Positions 1-11,361 of a stretch of DNA of 64,000 nucleotides are shown in pieces (position 1 is the stretch's first letter; each line of letters begins with the position of its first letter). Position numbers and translations under genes: made by a program. Origin of the DNA: Endocalyx cinctus (Eukaryota > Ascomycota > Sordariomycetes > Amphisphaeriales > Apiosporaceae); NCBI GenBank assembly GCA_001600455.1, contig BCKC01000003.1, forward strand, positions 4,448,754-4,512,753, written 5' to 3'. Under the pieces are notes generated by a model, which saw nothing but the letters and a program-made list of their open reading frames with translations, was not told the origin of the DNA and ran no database searches.

Positions 1-1287
1 TACATGAAAAAAAAAAAAAATAATGAAAGTCGTGCATCAGCTGAATTAAGTAAGTACCTGCGTACATAGGCAAACAGATATGTACTGTAAGTATCTCCGT
101 TTCTTTACTAGGCGGGTCTTCGATTGCGTGCTATTTAGTGTCTTGTAAACCCCAATTTTACGGTGGAGCTAAACCCGTCCCGTTCCGAGCATACGTACGT
201 ACTAAAAAACCTCCCGAGACCATAAATGATAACCGTGCTGCCGTGATAGGATGGCGCACACCCTCTCATACAGCTTCATTGCTCCAAGTAATTAGTTCCT
301 ATGTTAAGGGATAATCTTAGGAGGACGGATACTGTCACGGCATGTCATCATAGCCTATTTTTGGTACCATACATAATTGAATCTACCTTGGCAAAGGCGC
401 GTAGATGAAACTACTCCCTAGCAGCCTAATATGTCAATCTAAGCCGTCCTGGTACCGTACCTTCAGTGCATAGAGATAGATAGATAGATAGATAGATAGG
501 TACAGGTGCTCCCCTCCCTGTGTAATGCGACCTTAAGAACATGCTCTCTGTTTTGTTAGGATGTACGTAACTCACGTTCTACACATTATACACTGCTATG
601 CTTCGGTGCAACTCCTCGTACTTCTCTTCTCTCCCTCATCGGGGGTTTCCCCTTATTTCAAGTGTTCGTGCTTCAATCACAACGCATACTATTACACATC
701 TAGGCTGGTTATCAAGCTAAGCTTTGGTTTCTCAGCCTTATAATCATCAGCTCCTAGCCAGCTATCATACCAGTACCTTTTCTATATAAATTCCTAAGAA
801 TAATACCTCGGGAAGTTGCGTCTGCTGGCCCAGTATCTGATCAATTTACCAGTCATCTAAATAGGCAACCAGTTACTACATTAATTAGTATATTCGTTTT
901 ATGATATATAATATATATTAAACGATACGAAATATTTACACGAAGAAATCGTTTCAGAATTTGTTTGTTACCTATTTGAGTTATTACACTAATTCCGGTC
1001 ACAAAATATGGCTGGTTATGGCGAGGTCGCAAAATGGGGAGAGGTGGTCGGCAGACGACCTCGAGCAAGGCTCTCTCCCGAGCAAGAGGTCAATGTCAAT
1101 ACATTATAACCATGAAGATGAATCCAATATTTTTTTTTTTTTTTTTGAATTATTTTCGTTTTATTTATTTTTCTTACTTTATATGGTTGAGATAGTTTAG
1201 ATACAATCACCTGAGTAAATCAGAGAATAGTGAAGGTGAACATAGAGGCAACTACTGCTATGTTCCTAAGAATATACGGGTGCATAT
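1..1287. other. Intergenic, no recognisable gene
   Basis: This stretch lies downstream of the FAD oxidase. It holds a short GATA tetranucleotide repeat near 474-499 and a T-run near 1130-1146. The open frames are short, overlap on both strands and resemble no family I know. Confidence 0.6.
474..499. repeat. (GATA)n microsatellite
   Basis: About six tandem copies of GATA are visible, directly followed by gtacagg. Confidence 0.9.
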
Positions 1288-2832
1288 TTAACTATCAATC
1301 TCGGCCAGCTTCCACCCACCAGGACATAGTTTCTGAAACACTCCATCAGGGTCGTACTTAGCCGCCACGGCCTTCATCTTCTTACCATTTTCTACCCCGT
1401 AACTTTGAAGTACGTTCTGGGACCTATCCGCGTAATTCATGTACAGCCATCGACACAGCCCGCCCTCTATCGACGCGGCATATTCCCTCAAACTCTGCAT
1501 ACAAATCTTCAGCTCGGAATGAGCGAGGTCGAACTGCTCCTGCGTCCTCATCAATATCACGAACAGGCACACGATCCCGTCGCTTTTATAATCCTCGAGG
1601 CCGAACATGTTCCCTCCCGCCCTCAGCGAGTGCTGGGCAACCGAGGCGGGTAGCGGCTGGAAGATGCATTGCGATAGGAAGTCGCCGTCCGGGACGAACG
1701 ACTTGAACTTGGTCACGAGTCCTTCGTGGAGTTCCGAAGCCTTCGCCATAATGCGGTCGTCGTTTTTGAAGGTTATGGTGAACCAGCCGGAACTGTTGAG
1801 AAATAGTCAGTATTGTCTTGTCTTCGTTGAAGAATAATGACGAAAAGCTTCGTCAAAGCTCAAAGCTAAGTGATATTATTGTACTTACTAATAGTTATCC
1901 GGGTAGGTAATCTCGAATGATAAATCATACAACGAGGTAGTCCTAATGGAATCCATCAACTTAGGCAGACGTCGAAAATCATCGTAGGCGGGGTCGTCTG
2001 CTACCCCCGCCACGTTGACGAAGATCAGAGACGCCGCGATGTCCTTTAGCTCTGGCGAATACCCGAGGACGGTGAGGAGGTTGTTATTTGGGTTATCCGG
2101 TATTTTTGTTATAAATTCCTGCGTCAATCGACATATTTGGGAGGTTTTATCCTTAGGGCTGACGTATACCCCACCCCATAGAAGCCCAAGTGGTATGGCC
2201 GTCATGGTAAAATTGGTCACGATACCGAAATTATTCGACCCGCCTTTAAGTGCTTGAAACAGATCCGCGTGGGAATTTCTATCCGCGACCACGACGCTTC
2301 CGTCGGCCAGGACGACTTCGGCGGCGATAATGTTATCGCAAGCCCAGCCGTTCTTGGACGTTAGCCACGTGTTACCGCCGCCGAGGATCAAGCCTCCCAC
2401 GCCTACGTGGCCGGCTCGTCCGCCGACGACGGTGCGGCCGTACTTCTCGAGTTCCTTGTACACGTTGGCCCACCTGCATCCGGTCCCGACTACGGCCGTC
2501 TCCGATTTTGGGTCGTATTCCACCTTGTCCAGGAGGCTAAGGTCGATATTGACGCCGCCTTCGATATTGTTCACTCCGGCGGCGGGGCCGTGCCCGCCAC
2601 TCCGGAGAGAGAACACTTGGCCGGCGCCGACGAGCGCCTTGAGGATTCGCGCGACCTCCTCCGCCGATTTGGGCCGGACGATGCACGACGGTCGTTTCTT
2701 GACGGCGTTCGACCAGTACGAATCGATGCTCTCCTTGAATCCGGCATCTGCGGGGAATAGCAAGGGTGAATCCAGTCCTAACTTATCGAGATAAGCGGAT
2801 GGCTGGTTCTCTGACGCCGAAGTCGAGCCCAT
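1288..2832 (-). CDS. FAD-linked oxidase, BBE / 6-hydroxy-D-nicotine oxidase type
   Basis: Two exons, 2832-1889 and 1792-1288, encode 482 aa. The 96-nt intron (1793-1888) has donor GTAAGTAC and acceptor CAACAG, and the join reads PDNYYSGWF. The ATG lies in a good context (AACATGG). Residues about 48-230 are a PP-loop FAD-binding domain; RSGGH with His81 is the usual site of covalent 8alpha-histidyl FAD attachment. The second motif reads GGRAGHVGVGG, so the Cys that makes bicovalent FAD in many relatives is Ala140. The C-terminus has the BBE signature around YDPDGVF. No signal peptide is seen, so a cytosolic enzyme is likely. The family oxidises alcohols, sugars or amines with O2 and is common in fungal secondary-metabolite clusters. 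The substrate cannot be read from the sequence. A methyltransferase remnant lies 3 kb away. Confidence 0.9.
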
Positions 2833-3423
2833 GTTATTTATTGGCTGGTGTCCACTAGAAAACGGCGAAGTGGATATATGTTCTTATGGCGAAAGAGATG
2901 TTGTAACCTTTAAACGTTATAACTTTTGCACTTAACTACGCATGCATTTTTTTTTTTTTTTTTTCAAGAAGATATATATTTTCTAGGTAAAAGGTCCTTA
3001 ACAAGGATCGTAGCTCATAAATAGGTGCGAGGGGTTGATCTTAAATCCGCCGAAACGGCGATTCAATAGAAATAACGTGCCACCTCTTGATCTGCAACGG
3101 TCCCCCTTTTTCTCATGCAAGCTCCCAACGTACATAACTTACTGGCAGACAGGTAGGAAGAGGGGGCGGGGGGGTTACTATGTAAGCAGGTAGCTGTATT
3201 CATATATTTCTCCGTAACTAAGCTACAAGACCAGCCAATCACACGCCGGCTGGCCCACTCGTCAGTCGATATTATATCGTTGTATCCATGGCGATTATGG
3301 GTTCGTTCGATAAGACGCAGCAGTTTAATGTAGGGATGCAAAAGGGTACAACCAACTCACCAGTCTAAAGGAGGTGGGGGCGGGGCGGCGAGCCGAAAGC
3401 GTTTAACGAAGCTCAGCTGTTTC

Positions 3424-3454
<31 letters not shown>

Positions 3455-5780
3455 ACAGTAAGATTCTTTTCCTTTTGGGGTTATCTTAAAATCGCGTTAT
3501 ATGCGGAGTGGTGGGTTCATCTTATATAATTTTTTTTTTTTTTTGGAGTTTTATGGTTTCTTTTCCTTGGGATGATTGACTCTCCAGATTACCGAGAGTC
3601 CACCGCCACACGCCTGACGAAACCAGGGACGGCGACGAGGAATCCACCGTCTAGATGGCGCCATCATACATAAATTTGAAGTTTTAATTCATTGAAGTTA
3701 GACGGCCTTCGCGGAGTCTGTGTACAGCTTTACACCTGAACGGTGGATTGACCCAACAATGCCTGAAAGTGAAGTAACTCCGGTCAGCGCGTAGAGAGCA
3801 TTTGAACGTGATTGTATCGGCCAGAAATTTTCAGATATCGAACTACGCTTAATAATCGCAGTCACCACATGCTGACACGGTGATAAGACTTTACTTATTA
3901 CCGGGCAGCCCGGGGTTGAGTTGGGCCATCTTGCCCTAAATATAACATGATGCCTAGATGAAATCTCAGCCCCCGTATACTCCTTTCACCACCCCTCTCA
4001 AATATATAGGACTCTCGTCTAGCATCACCCACCAGATAAACCAGGTGAAACGATCACGACCTTTAAAGTTGAATTAGAAGGCATAAACATGGTAGTATAT
4101 GAGAAACCGGCCTCCTCGAGAAACGTTATCGAAGGGAATCCGCCTACGGTAAAACAATCGGTAACTTCTTCGGCTTACAGCATAGGTACTAAAGGGCACA
4201 CTTACCACGAAAATGTGCCAAAGTATCGCGGCCGATCAGTTTCTGCCTCATGCCCATTGAATGTGAGAGAGCCCGCTCATTCTTCTCGGAGTCCAGCCGT
4301 TTACCTATTTTGAACCGGGTTTTATCACGCTTGAAAGCTTCGGTGTAATATTAAATCGAGAAAGAAGGTTGCGTACCATACACGCGCCTTTCTTCGAGCT
4401 CACACCCTTCACCGAGGGCATAGAATCGAGAGTCTTCAACGTCGTCTGTTTCGCGAGTTTCTTATAGCCATGTTTAAGTGGGAGGGTCGAATATGGCAGC
4501 TTCCATGCAGCGCATTCGACGAAGGGGTTATCGTTGGCTGATTCTGTTCTAGATTCGAACTGGTCACTACTGGAATTGTGCCTTTTCTTTCCGAGAGGAC
4601 GATATTGCTTCCTTGCTACGATACACAGATAAAGAAGTGATGTCCTATCTTCATCGAGACTAAATCTAGTGGGGTGATGCTCTGATCTATTTCATCACAC
4701 CCACAGGCGAATTCGGAAATGATTAGTGTAACGGGCATCTCCCAGATAATTCTTGCCACCGTGTATTAAGCAAGCAAATGCAGCAGCTGTCGTACTTTTA
4801 GTTGGCTAGTTGAGACTGAAGACGGTGTCAGATTTGGGCTGGAATTTATTGTCTACATATGTCGCGGAAGCCAGGATTGAACTTCTTAACGTCAGCCCCC
4901 GTTATGGAAATTCCCTATGGAGCAGCTAGGAATACCGGTGAACTCTCGGATCTTCTGGCTTCGAGGTTCTAGTTCCTGAAACCTAATCGGTACAGATACC
5001 TCCGTCAATTAGTATGGAGCTGACCGTATGTGCCAGACGTGATCGGCTTAAGTGGCCGTTGGTCATTGCCGATTTTTAGGTTCAAAAGCGAACAGTAGTG
5101 TCCCGAAATAAGTCAACTAAAGAGGGTAGGAGATAATGCATGGTACGTCGCGGGATCATATGCTGGAAGGATGGCAAAGCTTGAAGTCGAACAAGAGTTT
5201 AATAGGATAGTAGCTCTTTACATACGCGAGAGTTCCTAGCCGAGATAACCCTGCAAACTAAATCAATTCTCCTGTAAGAGGTTTCTAAAACCTATAACTG
5301 TGTGTTCCCATCAATCTATCTACACCCTTCCATTGGAAAATAATGGTAATAAATAAAGATAGCTTTTTCTATCTCGAAATCTCTAACATAATGGCTATCA
5401 TTGTACCACATTCGCACCTTATTACGTTAAAGAGTAACGAGATACGCCGTATTTAGTAAAATCTAATTGTACGTTTGGAACCCTACCCTACGTATCTGAC
5501 TGTCTACGGTCGATGGTCGCATCTTCAGACCAAAATTGGATAATGTGTGGTGTTCTCCTACGGTGGTATATAAGTTGAGTGACTGCCGCTGTATCCTCTA
5601 TAGCTAAACCTTCTCGCGATGGAATTGAATGAGATGTCAATGGAAATAAAACAGCCAAGTGCCATGGGACCCGAGTAATAATCCGTCTGAACGTCTATAA
5701 GTGCTCGGTAAGTATATATAGAACCATCTATACCGAATGAATTACCCAAGGATTCACATACTTAAGCCCGTATTTATTTT
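2833..5780. other. Long intergenic stretch, no intact gene
   Basis: About 2.9 kb without a convincing gene. It contains T-runs at about 2948-2964, 3429-3454 (26 T) and 3530-3544. A 74-codon frame at 4089-4313 resembles nothing I know and is followed by stops in all frames. The 15-mer cttctggcttcgagg at about 4953 is shared with the repeats at 8.6 and 13.2 kb, which hints at old repeat debris. Confidence 0.5.
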
Positions 5781-6083
5781 GATCTGGGGGTCAGCGGTCG
5801 TATCATCGAGCCGGTCGAGGACGGGTTCCACGTCGGCGTGACCATCGGCTTCTAGGGTCCGGGAAAGGAGGAGAAGCCGAAGGTGGAGTTCGACTGCTAT
5901 TACCTCCGAAAGGAGGTGTACGAAGCCGCCGCCGTCAAAGCGGGTTTCAAGAACGTCGCTTGGAGGGACGAGGTCATCATACCTGGTTGGGTTTTACAAC
6001 AAGGTCAAGCCGAATATCCGCCCGATTTCTGGAAGAAAGCGACGGAGAATTCGCCGTACCAAATTTGCGTCTTTACAAAGTAG
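5781..6083 (+). pseudogene. 3' remnant of a SAM-dependent methyltransferase gene
   Basis: One frame reads a coherent C-terminal domain of about 100 residues (GRIIEPVEDGFHV, then VEFDCYYLRKEVYEAAA, then KAGFKNVAWRDE, ending QICVFTK and a normal stop). It is broken by one in-frame TAG at 5853-5855, where a TGG (Trp) codon would fit, so a single G-to-A change explains it. This pattern matches the tail of fungal UbiE/ToxA-like class I methyltransferases. The SAM-binding half (motif I) is absent upstream, where the sequence loses coding character. I read it as a truncated, inactive copy. A short residual ORF (GTG start at 5883) is unlikely to be a gene. The family assignment is from memory of the domain pattern. 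Confidence 0.6.
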
Positions 6084-7494
6084 TCTGTGCGGTGTGTGCA
6101 TGTCTGGAAAGATTGATAATTGATTGTTCGGTTCTTCCTTTTCTTATATTAAACTCCACAGTTGTCTTACACGTACCTTTAGGGCTGTTCTATAAATAAG
6201 ATAAATGAATTTATTCGAACATTAGGGGCGGCTCCTCGGCAACTTTATAGTGGCTGGTTCAACAGTACTGTGTACTTGTATATTTATACTAATTCAAGTC
6301 CTTGTGGAGAGAATAGCTACTCGCCTTGAAAAAAATCGTCATGGCAAATCACGATCGCCCTTGGTTACCAGGATCTCTTCAGCTATCCCCGTGGTATCTG
6401 CTATTCCCTCCTCCTAAAACGCCCACAAATCAGGTTAGGGCAATTTCAGAATCGCCGCTTTTGCTCTACTCAGGCTCGGCTCAGTTGCTAATCAGTTAAG
6501 CGTCCTGAGCAGCTATATTTATGCGTATTTATGAGCATTTATGCAAATAAAACGGACCGTTTTCTAAAACGGTGAGGTCGAACATTTACAGTTTAACAAG
6601 TGTGGCTTATTACACTTCGAATCTATGTTGAGGTGAAGTCGTCGTCGATACGTTGTTTCTCTTTGTGCAGCAGTTGGAAAAGCGGAGAGAGACAAAACAA
6701 AGCCGACTGTTCCACTTGGTCTTGTATGTAGTAGTAATGGGGGTCAATCCTCAGAATGCGAGAGGATCGCACAAGATTGACAAAGTAGAAGAGTACTGTT
6801 ATTTGCACCTTGTGATGGCACATACGATATATCAAGGCAAGGGCTCGAAGTAATCAGTATAGTTATCGAAGATCCTAAAGTTGAAGAAGAAAGGAAAGTA
6901 CTAAGTAAGCGAAGGTATTTGAAAAGGTACCGTACCTTGAGCTTACAGTTGACAGGGGGGGTCAACGGCGGTAAGTTGAACGCAGGTCTAAAAATTAGAA
7001 CTACGTTAAGTCTCGGTTCAGTGGTAGATTTATAATATATTTTACAGTGGTATAACTATTATAAATTAAGGGATGTTTTAAGTAGGGTAAAGAAAGGCTG
7101 GCTGTCGTGCCCAACGAGGTAGGTACCATAAGAGCACTCAGGTACCTGGGTACTTCTCTACTTGCCTACATAGAAAACGACTCCAATTTTTCTTTCCGAA
7201 AATAACGTATCAGACCAACACAGTAGTATCGAAGAGGGGCCTCAGCCCTGTTGTACAAACTGAAAACCGATCCCTTTTTTGGTCCCCAACGAGGTAAGGA
7301 CGGCTCTTTCGCGCTCCGGGATTACCTATACACCGGGATATTTCTTTCCATCTTTGCCTTTGAAAGGCGAAACCCATTTATCCATTCTACTACGTGTAGT
7401 CACATCATTGAACCTTTCTCTCCCTTGCAGCGAGCAACGTACTTCGTAAGTCATCGAACCTTCTCCAACCGCGTCCCAATTGCACGCAACCAAA
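6084..7494. other. Intergenic and GST upstream region
   Basis: No gene is recognised. Overlapping short frames at 6623-6965 on both strands have no family resemblance. A motif around 6511-6580 (aaaacggacc ... aaaacggtg) resembles 8984-9060. Repeated GGTACC/AGGTACCT words occur at about 7118-7153. The last 200 bases are presumably the GST promoter and leader. Confidence 0.5.
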
Positions 7495-8404
7495 ATGACG
7501 GCACCTTACGAACTTATCTACTACACGGGCGTTCCCGGCCGTGGTGAGCATGTCCGGCTGATGTTGGAGGAAGCTGGCGCCCCGTACGAAGACACGCAAT
7601 TTCTGTCCTTCGACCAGGCGCGGGAGACCGTGACGCACTGGCTTGGCGCTGGCGGATACGGTAACCCGAAGTACTTCGCGCCTCCGCTCCTCAAGCACGG
7701 CGACCTCGTCATGTCCCAGACGCCCAACATCCTGCTGTACCTGGGCCCCAAGCTCGGACTCGCCGGGTCGCGGGAGGACGACGTATACCGGGTGAACGCG
7801 CTAGCCCTCAGCGCGCTCGACGGCTTGTCCAACGAAGTACACGACTGCCATCACCCCATCGCCGTCATGCTGCCCTACGAAGACCAGAAGGAAGAAAGCC
7901 TGCGACGCAGCCAATACTGGATAAAGAACCGCCTGCCCACCCACCTCGAATACTGGCAAAAGGCCCCCCCCCCCCCCCCCGAGACCGAGGGCCCGTGGCT
8001 GTTGCCCCCCCCCCCCCCCCCCCCCCCCCCAGTCCTGTTCCAGGTAAGCCTCATCCCCCCCCCCCCCCCCCCCCCCCCCCNNNNNNNNNNNNNNNNNNNN
8101 NNNNNNNNNNNNNNNNNNNNNNNNNNNNNNCCCCCCCTACTTCCCATCTTCTTTTAAATCATCGTGAAACTGAAATAATGATAATTCTGTTTGTGATAAG
8201 TGCCTCGATGGAACCATGTACGCTTTCCCCAATGCCATGAAGCAGGCCAGAGAGAGCGGAAAATACGAGAGGGTCTTCAAGCTGTGGGAGGCGGTCAAGG
8301 CGAGACCGAATATAGCTGCGTACCTTGGCAGCAACAAAAGGCAGAAGTACCAGGACTGGGGCATCTACCGGCACTACCAGGATAATGACTTAGCTGCCGA
8401 GTAA
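7495..8404 (+). CDS. Glutathione S-transferase, sequence partly replaced by poly-C
   Basis: Exons 7495-8043 and 8201-8404 keep one frame (250 codons nominally). The donor CAG/GTAAGC and acceptor gataag join as VLFQ then CLDGTMYAFPNAM, a classic GST C-terminal helix. Residues 5-80 form a thioredoxin-like fold (ELIYYTGVPGRGEHVRLML, with Tyr9/Tyr10 as candidate catalytic Tyr, and SQTPNILLYLG as the glutathione-binding turn). The rest is the all-helical domain, ending near the typical YRHYQ. It conjugates glutathione to electrophiles in the cytosol. The runs at 7964-7980 (17 C) and 8005-8030 (26 C) sit where relatives have ordinary residues, so the Pro tracts are probably not real. A third C run, 50 Ns and 7 more C lie in the intron. 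I used the ATG at 7495, not the upstream in-frame TTG. Confidence 0.85.
7964..8137. other. Poly-C runs and 50-N assembly gap
   Basis: Four C runs (7964-7980, 8005-8030, 8055-8080, 8131-8137) surround Ns at 8081-8130. Normal GST coding sequence survives between the runs. I read this as failed base calling around a gap, not as biology. Confidence 0.85.
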
Positions 8405-10022
8405 TCTCTAGTATTGTAGATCTGCCGGACTGAGAGGGGGATATTCATCCATTCCTATTGATTTGTTAAAATTTTATCATAGATTTAGAATCACGTTATA
8501 TCGTATGAACTCTTTTCTCAATAAAATTATAAATCATAAAGTAATTGCTTCGAAAATTCCTTTCGAGTTGGACAAAGTTAGGTTGGATACTTCTGGCTTC
8601 GAGGGTTAGACATTTCTGTAGATAATTTGAGGCTGAATATGTCTTGTAATTTGGTGGGGTTCCGTAATCCAACCACAATTTATAACGGAGAATTACCCGT
8701 AATAAGAACCGTTACGTTGAAAGTTACTTACGGAGAAAGGATTTATGCAAATTTTTATTTTTACGGTATGTCGAGCACCTAACCCCTGCTGTAAAACCTA
8801 TTTATCGGGTACTGTTGTTTTATTGTATATGTGAAAAAGCATGTGTTCGATTAGGTGTTTTTTCCATACAAATTTTCACCAGGTATTTACAATATATTGT
8901 TTCGGAACAACATATCTCCGGTATCTAATCTGACAACTGTATAGTCTATTAAATGGTTAACTGATTTACTGCAGCTGTACTCCGTATTATGCATATCTAT
9001 GAATAAGTTATGAATAAGTGATATGAAGAAAACGGACCTTGAGGGAAAACGGTGTGGTATCAGCTTAGTAATATTTGTTAATCAACTTCTGTTGCTCCGC
9101 ATATTACTTGGTATTATGCTAACCTTGGAAGCTATGGAAGTTGTCAACTGGTTGATTTCTAATATCAATAAGTAGATACATCTGAGGAAGTAACTAACTT
9201 TAAATAGTTAGACAGGATGGATAATTAAATCAGTCTTTCTTCCCATTATATCTTTATTCCTTTTGTAGATCATCAACGGTAACGTTATTATAGCTGAAGA
9301 AGTGTAGCTAGTTAAAGAGGCATATTGACTTATTGTAATTTTGTATTTGATTTCATATAAGTCCTTCCGACTTGTAAGTATTCTTAATAACTAGCTACGT
9401 TATTACTTACACTTAACAGTGTCAACATACATATCTCTTAATTTAATATATTTCCTTCCCTTTGCTACTAAGATATATTTATAAAACCCCTCTCGTAATT
9501 TAAATAGTCTTACAAAGTAATGCCGTTACTTTACTTGAGGCTCTTTAGGAGGGGAGCAAGCTTGAGAATAAGTAATGACTTCCTAGGAAGTCAAAGATGC
9601 GGTTAAATCAGCAGCATAAATAACCATATATAGACCTAGTCACACATATTGGTTGTTTGGCTATGCTAATAGTTGGTTAAGTCGATCTGATAACCAATAT
9701 TCAGTTAGGGACTACTAGTCGATAGCTGGGGTGATCGAATAGAAAATGTACTCAAATAGTATAGTATCTACGTAGTAGAGAGGGCTTACGAGATGATGAT
9801 TTTCACAGTCAACTTAGTAAGTAGAATAGAGATTGTAGTAAAAACGTTTTCTATTAACTGTCTCCAGCATGGGAAAGGTCATATATGGCCGGAGGGTCAC
9901 CCTCCAGCCCACAATTTCGCCTATCACGATCAATCAATATTATATGTTGTTCTTCGGACTGAATTACTAATAGAGTTTAATATAACTTGAATGGAACTTG
10001 GCAGAGGCCCTATCCTTAAAGC
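8405..10022. other. AT-rich intergenic stretch with repeat copy A
   Basis: No gene is seen. The DNA is visibly AT-rich with stops in all frames. It contains repeat copy A (8551-8960). A perfect odd palindrome GGAGGGTCACCCTCC lies at 9891-9905. A 65-codon frame at 9793-9990 has no family resemblance. Confidence 0.5.
8551..8960 (+). repeat. Degenerate dispersed repeat, copy A
   Basis: It matches 13171-13663 in the same orientation. The block 8701-8760 aligns without gaps to 13441-13500 at about 83 percent by eye, with most differences being transitions. The segment starting near 8770 (gtcgagcacctaa) is almost identical to 13593-13633, and a final shared block is tatagtct(a/t)ttaaatggtta. Copy A has about 110 nt (about 8815-8928) that copy B lacks. 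Confidence 0.8.
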
Positions 10023-10856
10023 TTATTGGGAACAAAGTCTACCTTCCTTTCGGACCCATGTCTCGTTTTCCAATCTCTCAACCATCAAGTCAAAGCAACC
10101 GAGATCATAATCCATATCGTCTGCAATATGTTCTTTTAGTCGAAGTTCTGCTGATAAGCTCATGTGCGGCGAAGTGATGGCAATACTAAAATCGAAAAGT
10201 CGTCCGCCCCTGTAGTTATCCTCTTTGATATCCATATTATAAATCCCTAGTCTATTCATTTCCTCGATATTCCGTCTCATCATCGCGAACGTCTTGCGAT
10301 GACACAAGGTGTTCCATTTGATGTAGTCCTTAACGATGGCCCGGAGACGCGAGCCTTCGTCATCTGGCTTTCGATTCCAATCACGGAAGCCGAACTGCTC
10401 CTCAATATCACGTTCTACGGAAAGTGGAAGGTGCACATAACCGTGACAACGTACCGCCAACTCATTATCTCTACCTTTCTCGATAAGGCGTCCGAATGCG
10501 CGACACTCGGCATAGAAGGGATCGAAATGATGCAGGACTACATTATCCTTTATGAGTTCCTCCTTCCCTGGGGCAAATGGACGGAGCTCTCCCAGACTGA
10601 AAAACATGAACTATATGTCTTGTTAGTACCCACTTGTTCTTCAACACCTGTCCCTATTACTTACGACTTTCAAGGCAAACAATCGCCTATCTATGGTAAC
10701 CAGGAAGACCCTACTGTGAGGCCTTTTACCCGACTCGGATCTGTTACTCTCCTGGCTCAACGGGCGTTTGAATTTCACATTGCCGATTTTTCCTTTGAAC
10801 GGCTTCAGCTTTGGGCCCGTTATCTTCTTAGGGAGTTTTTCAAGTGGCCTAACCAT
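10023..10856 (-). CDS. FTA2-family, protein-kinase-like protein
   Basis: Exons 10856-10665 and 10610-10023 encode 259 aa. The 54-nt intron has GTAAGT, branch TACTAAC and acceptor ATAG, and the join reads ALKVFMFF. The pattern matches the fungal family named after kinetochore Sim4 subunit FTA2, and it reads as a small kinase fold: HSRVFLV (glycine-loop region), Lys63 in LFALKV (beta3 Lys), Glu99 in FYAECRAF (alphaC Glu), Asp191-Ile-Lys-Glu-Asp-Asn196 (catalytic loop, same spacing as D-L-K-P-x-N) and Asp204 in FDFS (DFG position). Key catalytic residues are therefore present. Many fungi carry expanded FTA2-like families, so a kinetochore role should not be assumed. The start is uncertain: I chose Met at 10856, but a 5' exon within 10885-11073 is possible. 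It is divergent from the nuclease-like gene 505 bp away. Confidence 0.75.
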
Positions 10857-11361
10857 ATCGTTCCACAGATTTCCCCCCGTCAAACTAGAGGCATACACCG
10901 GGCAGGTGCGTCTTATTTATTAAACCAGGTGTTCGAGACATTCGGAGTTTGTGGGGTGCAGAGAAACGAACATAAGTATCGATCAAGAGACCGGCCTGCT
11001 CCGAAATCGGATCGGCAGTTGGAGAGCTCACTTCCGAATGAAGGATCCGGCTCGACCCCGCTTCATGCAGCATCGTAGCATTCAGCCAACTCCCTCTTCA
11101 TCACCCATTAGGTGACAGTTGCGCATAGCACTGGAAATCACACCCAACATGCGAAAGACCTCGCAATCTCTCGTCAACATGAGCCACATCCACAGGAAGA
11201 GTGTTAGGCGACTCTATTGCGAGACCCCGTTAAAAACCACCCATACGTTGGCGCATCTTCGTGAGAAGAGCTTCATTGTGAAGAAGACAACACAATAATC
11301 ACAATCCTCACACCGGCAATATATTCCAGTGTGAACATAACCATACCCGTGAGCTACGAAG
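10857..11361. promoter_or_regulatory. Shared divergent promoter region of the kinase-like and nuclease-like genes
   Basis: These 505 bp separate two head-to-head genes and probably hold both promoters. A minus-strand frame from ATG 11073 to 10885 may be leader or a missed 5' exon of the kinase-like gene. No clear TATA box stands out. Confidence 0.45.

Noticed and set aside
4089..4313. 74-codon open frame as a small gene
   Set aside because: No family resemblance, no splice-supported extension, and open frames of this size are expected by chance.
7995..8157. Proline-rich extension of the GST
   Set aside because: It derives from poly-C runs next to Ns and is best explained as sequence error.
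10299..11078. 259-codon plus-strand frame across the kinase-like gene and its upstream region
   Set aside because: The minus strand carries family motifs and an ideal intron with TACTAAC branch; the plus-strand product resembles nothing.
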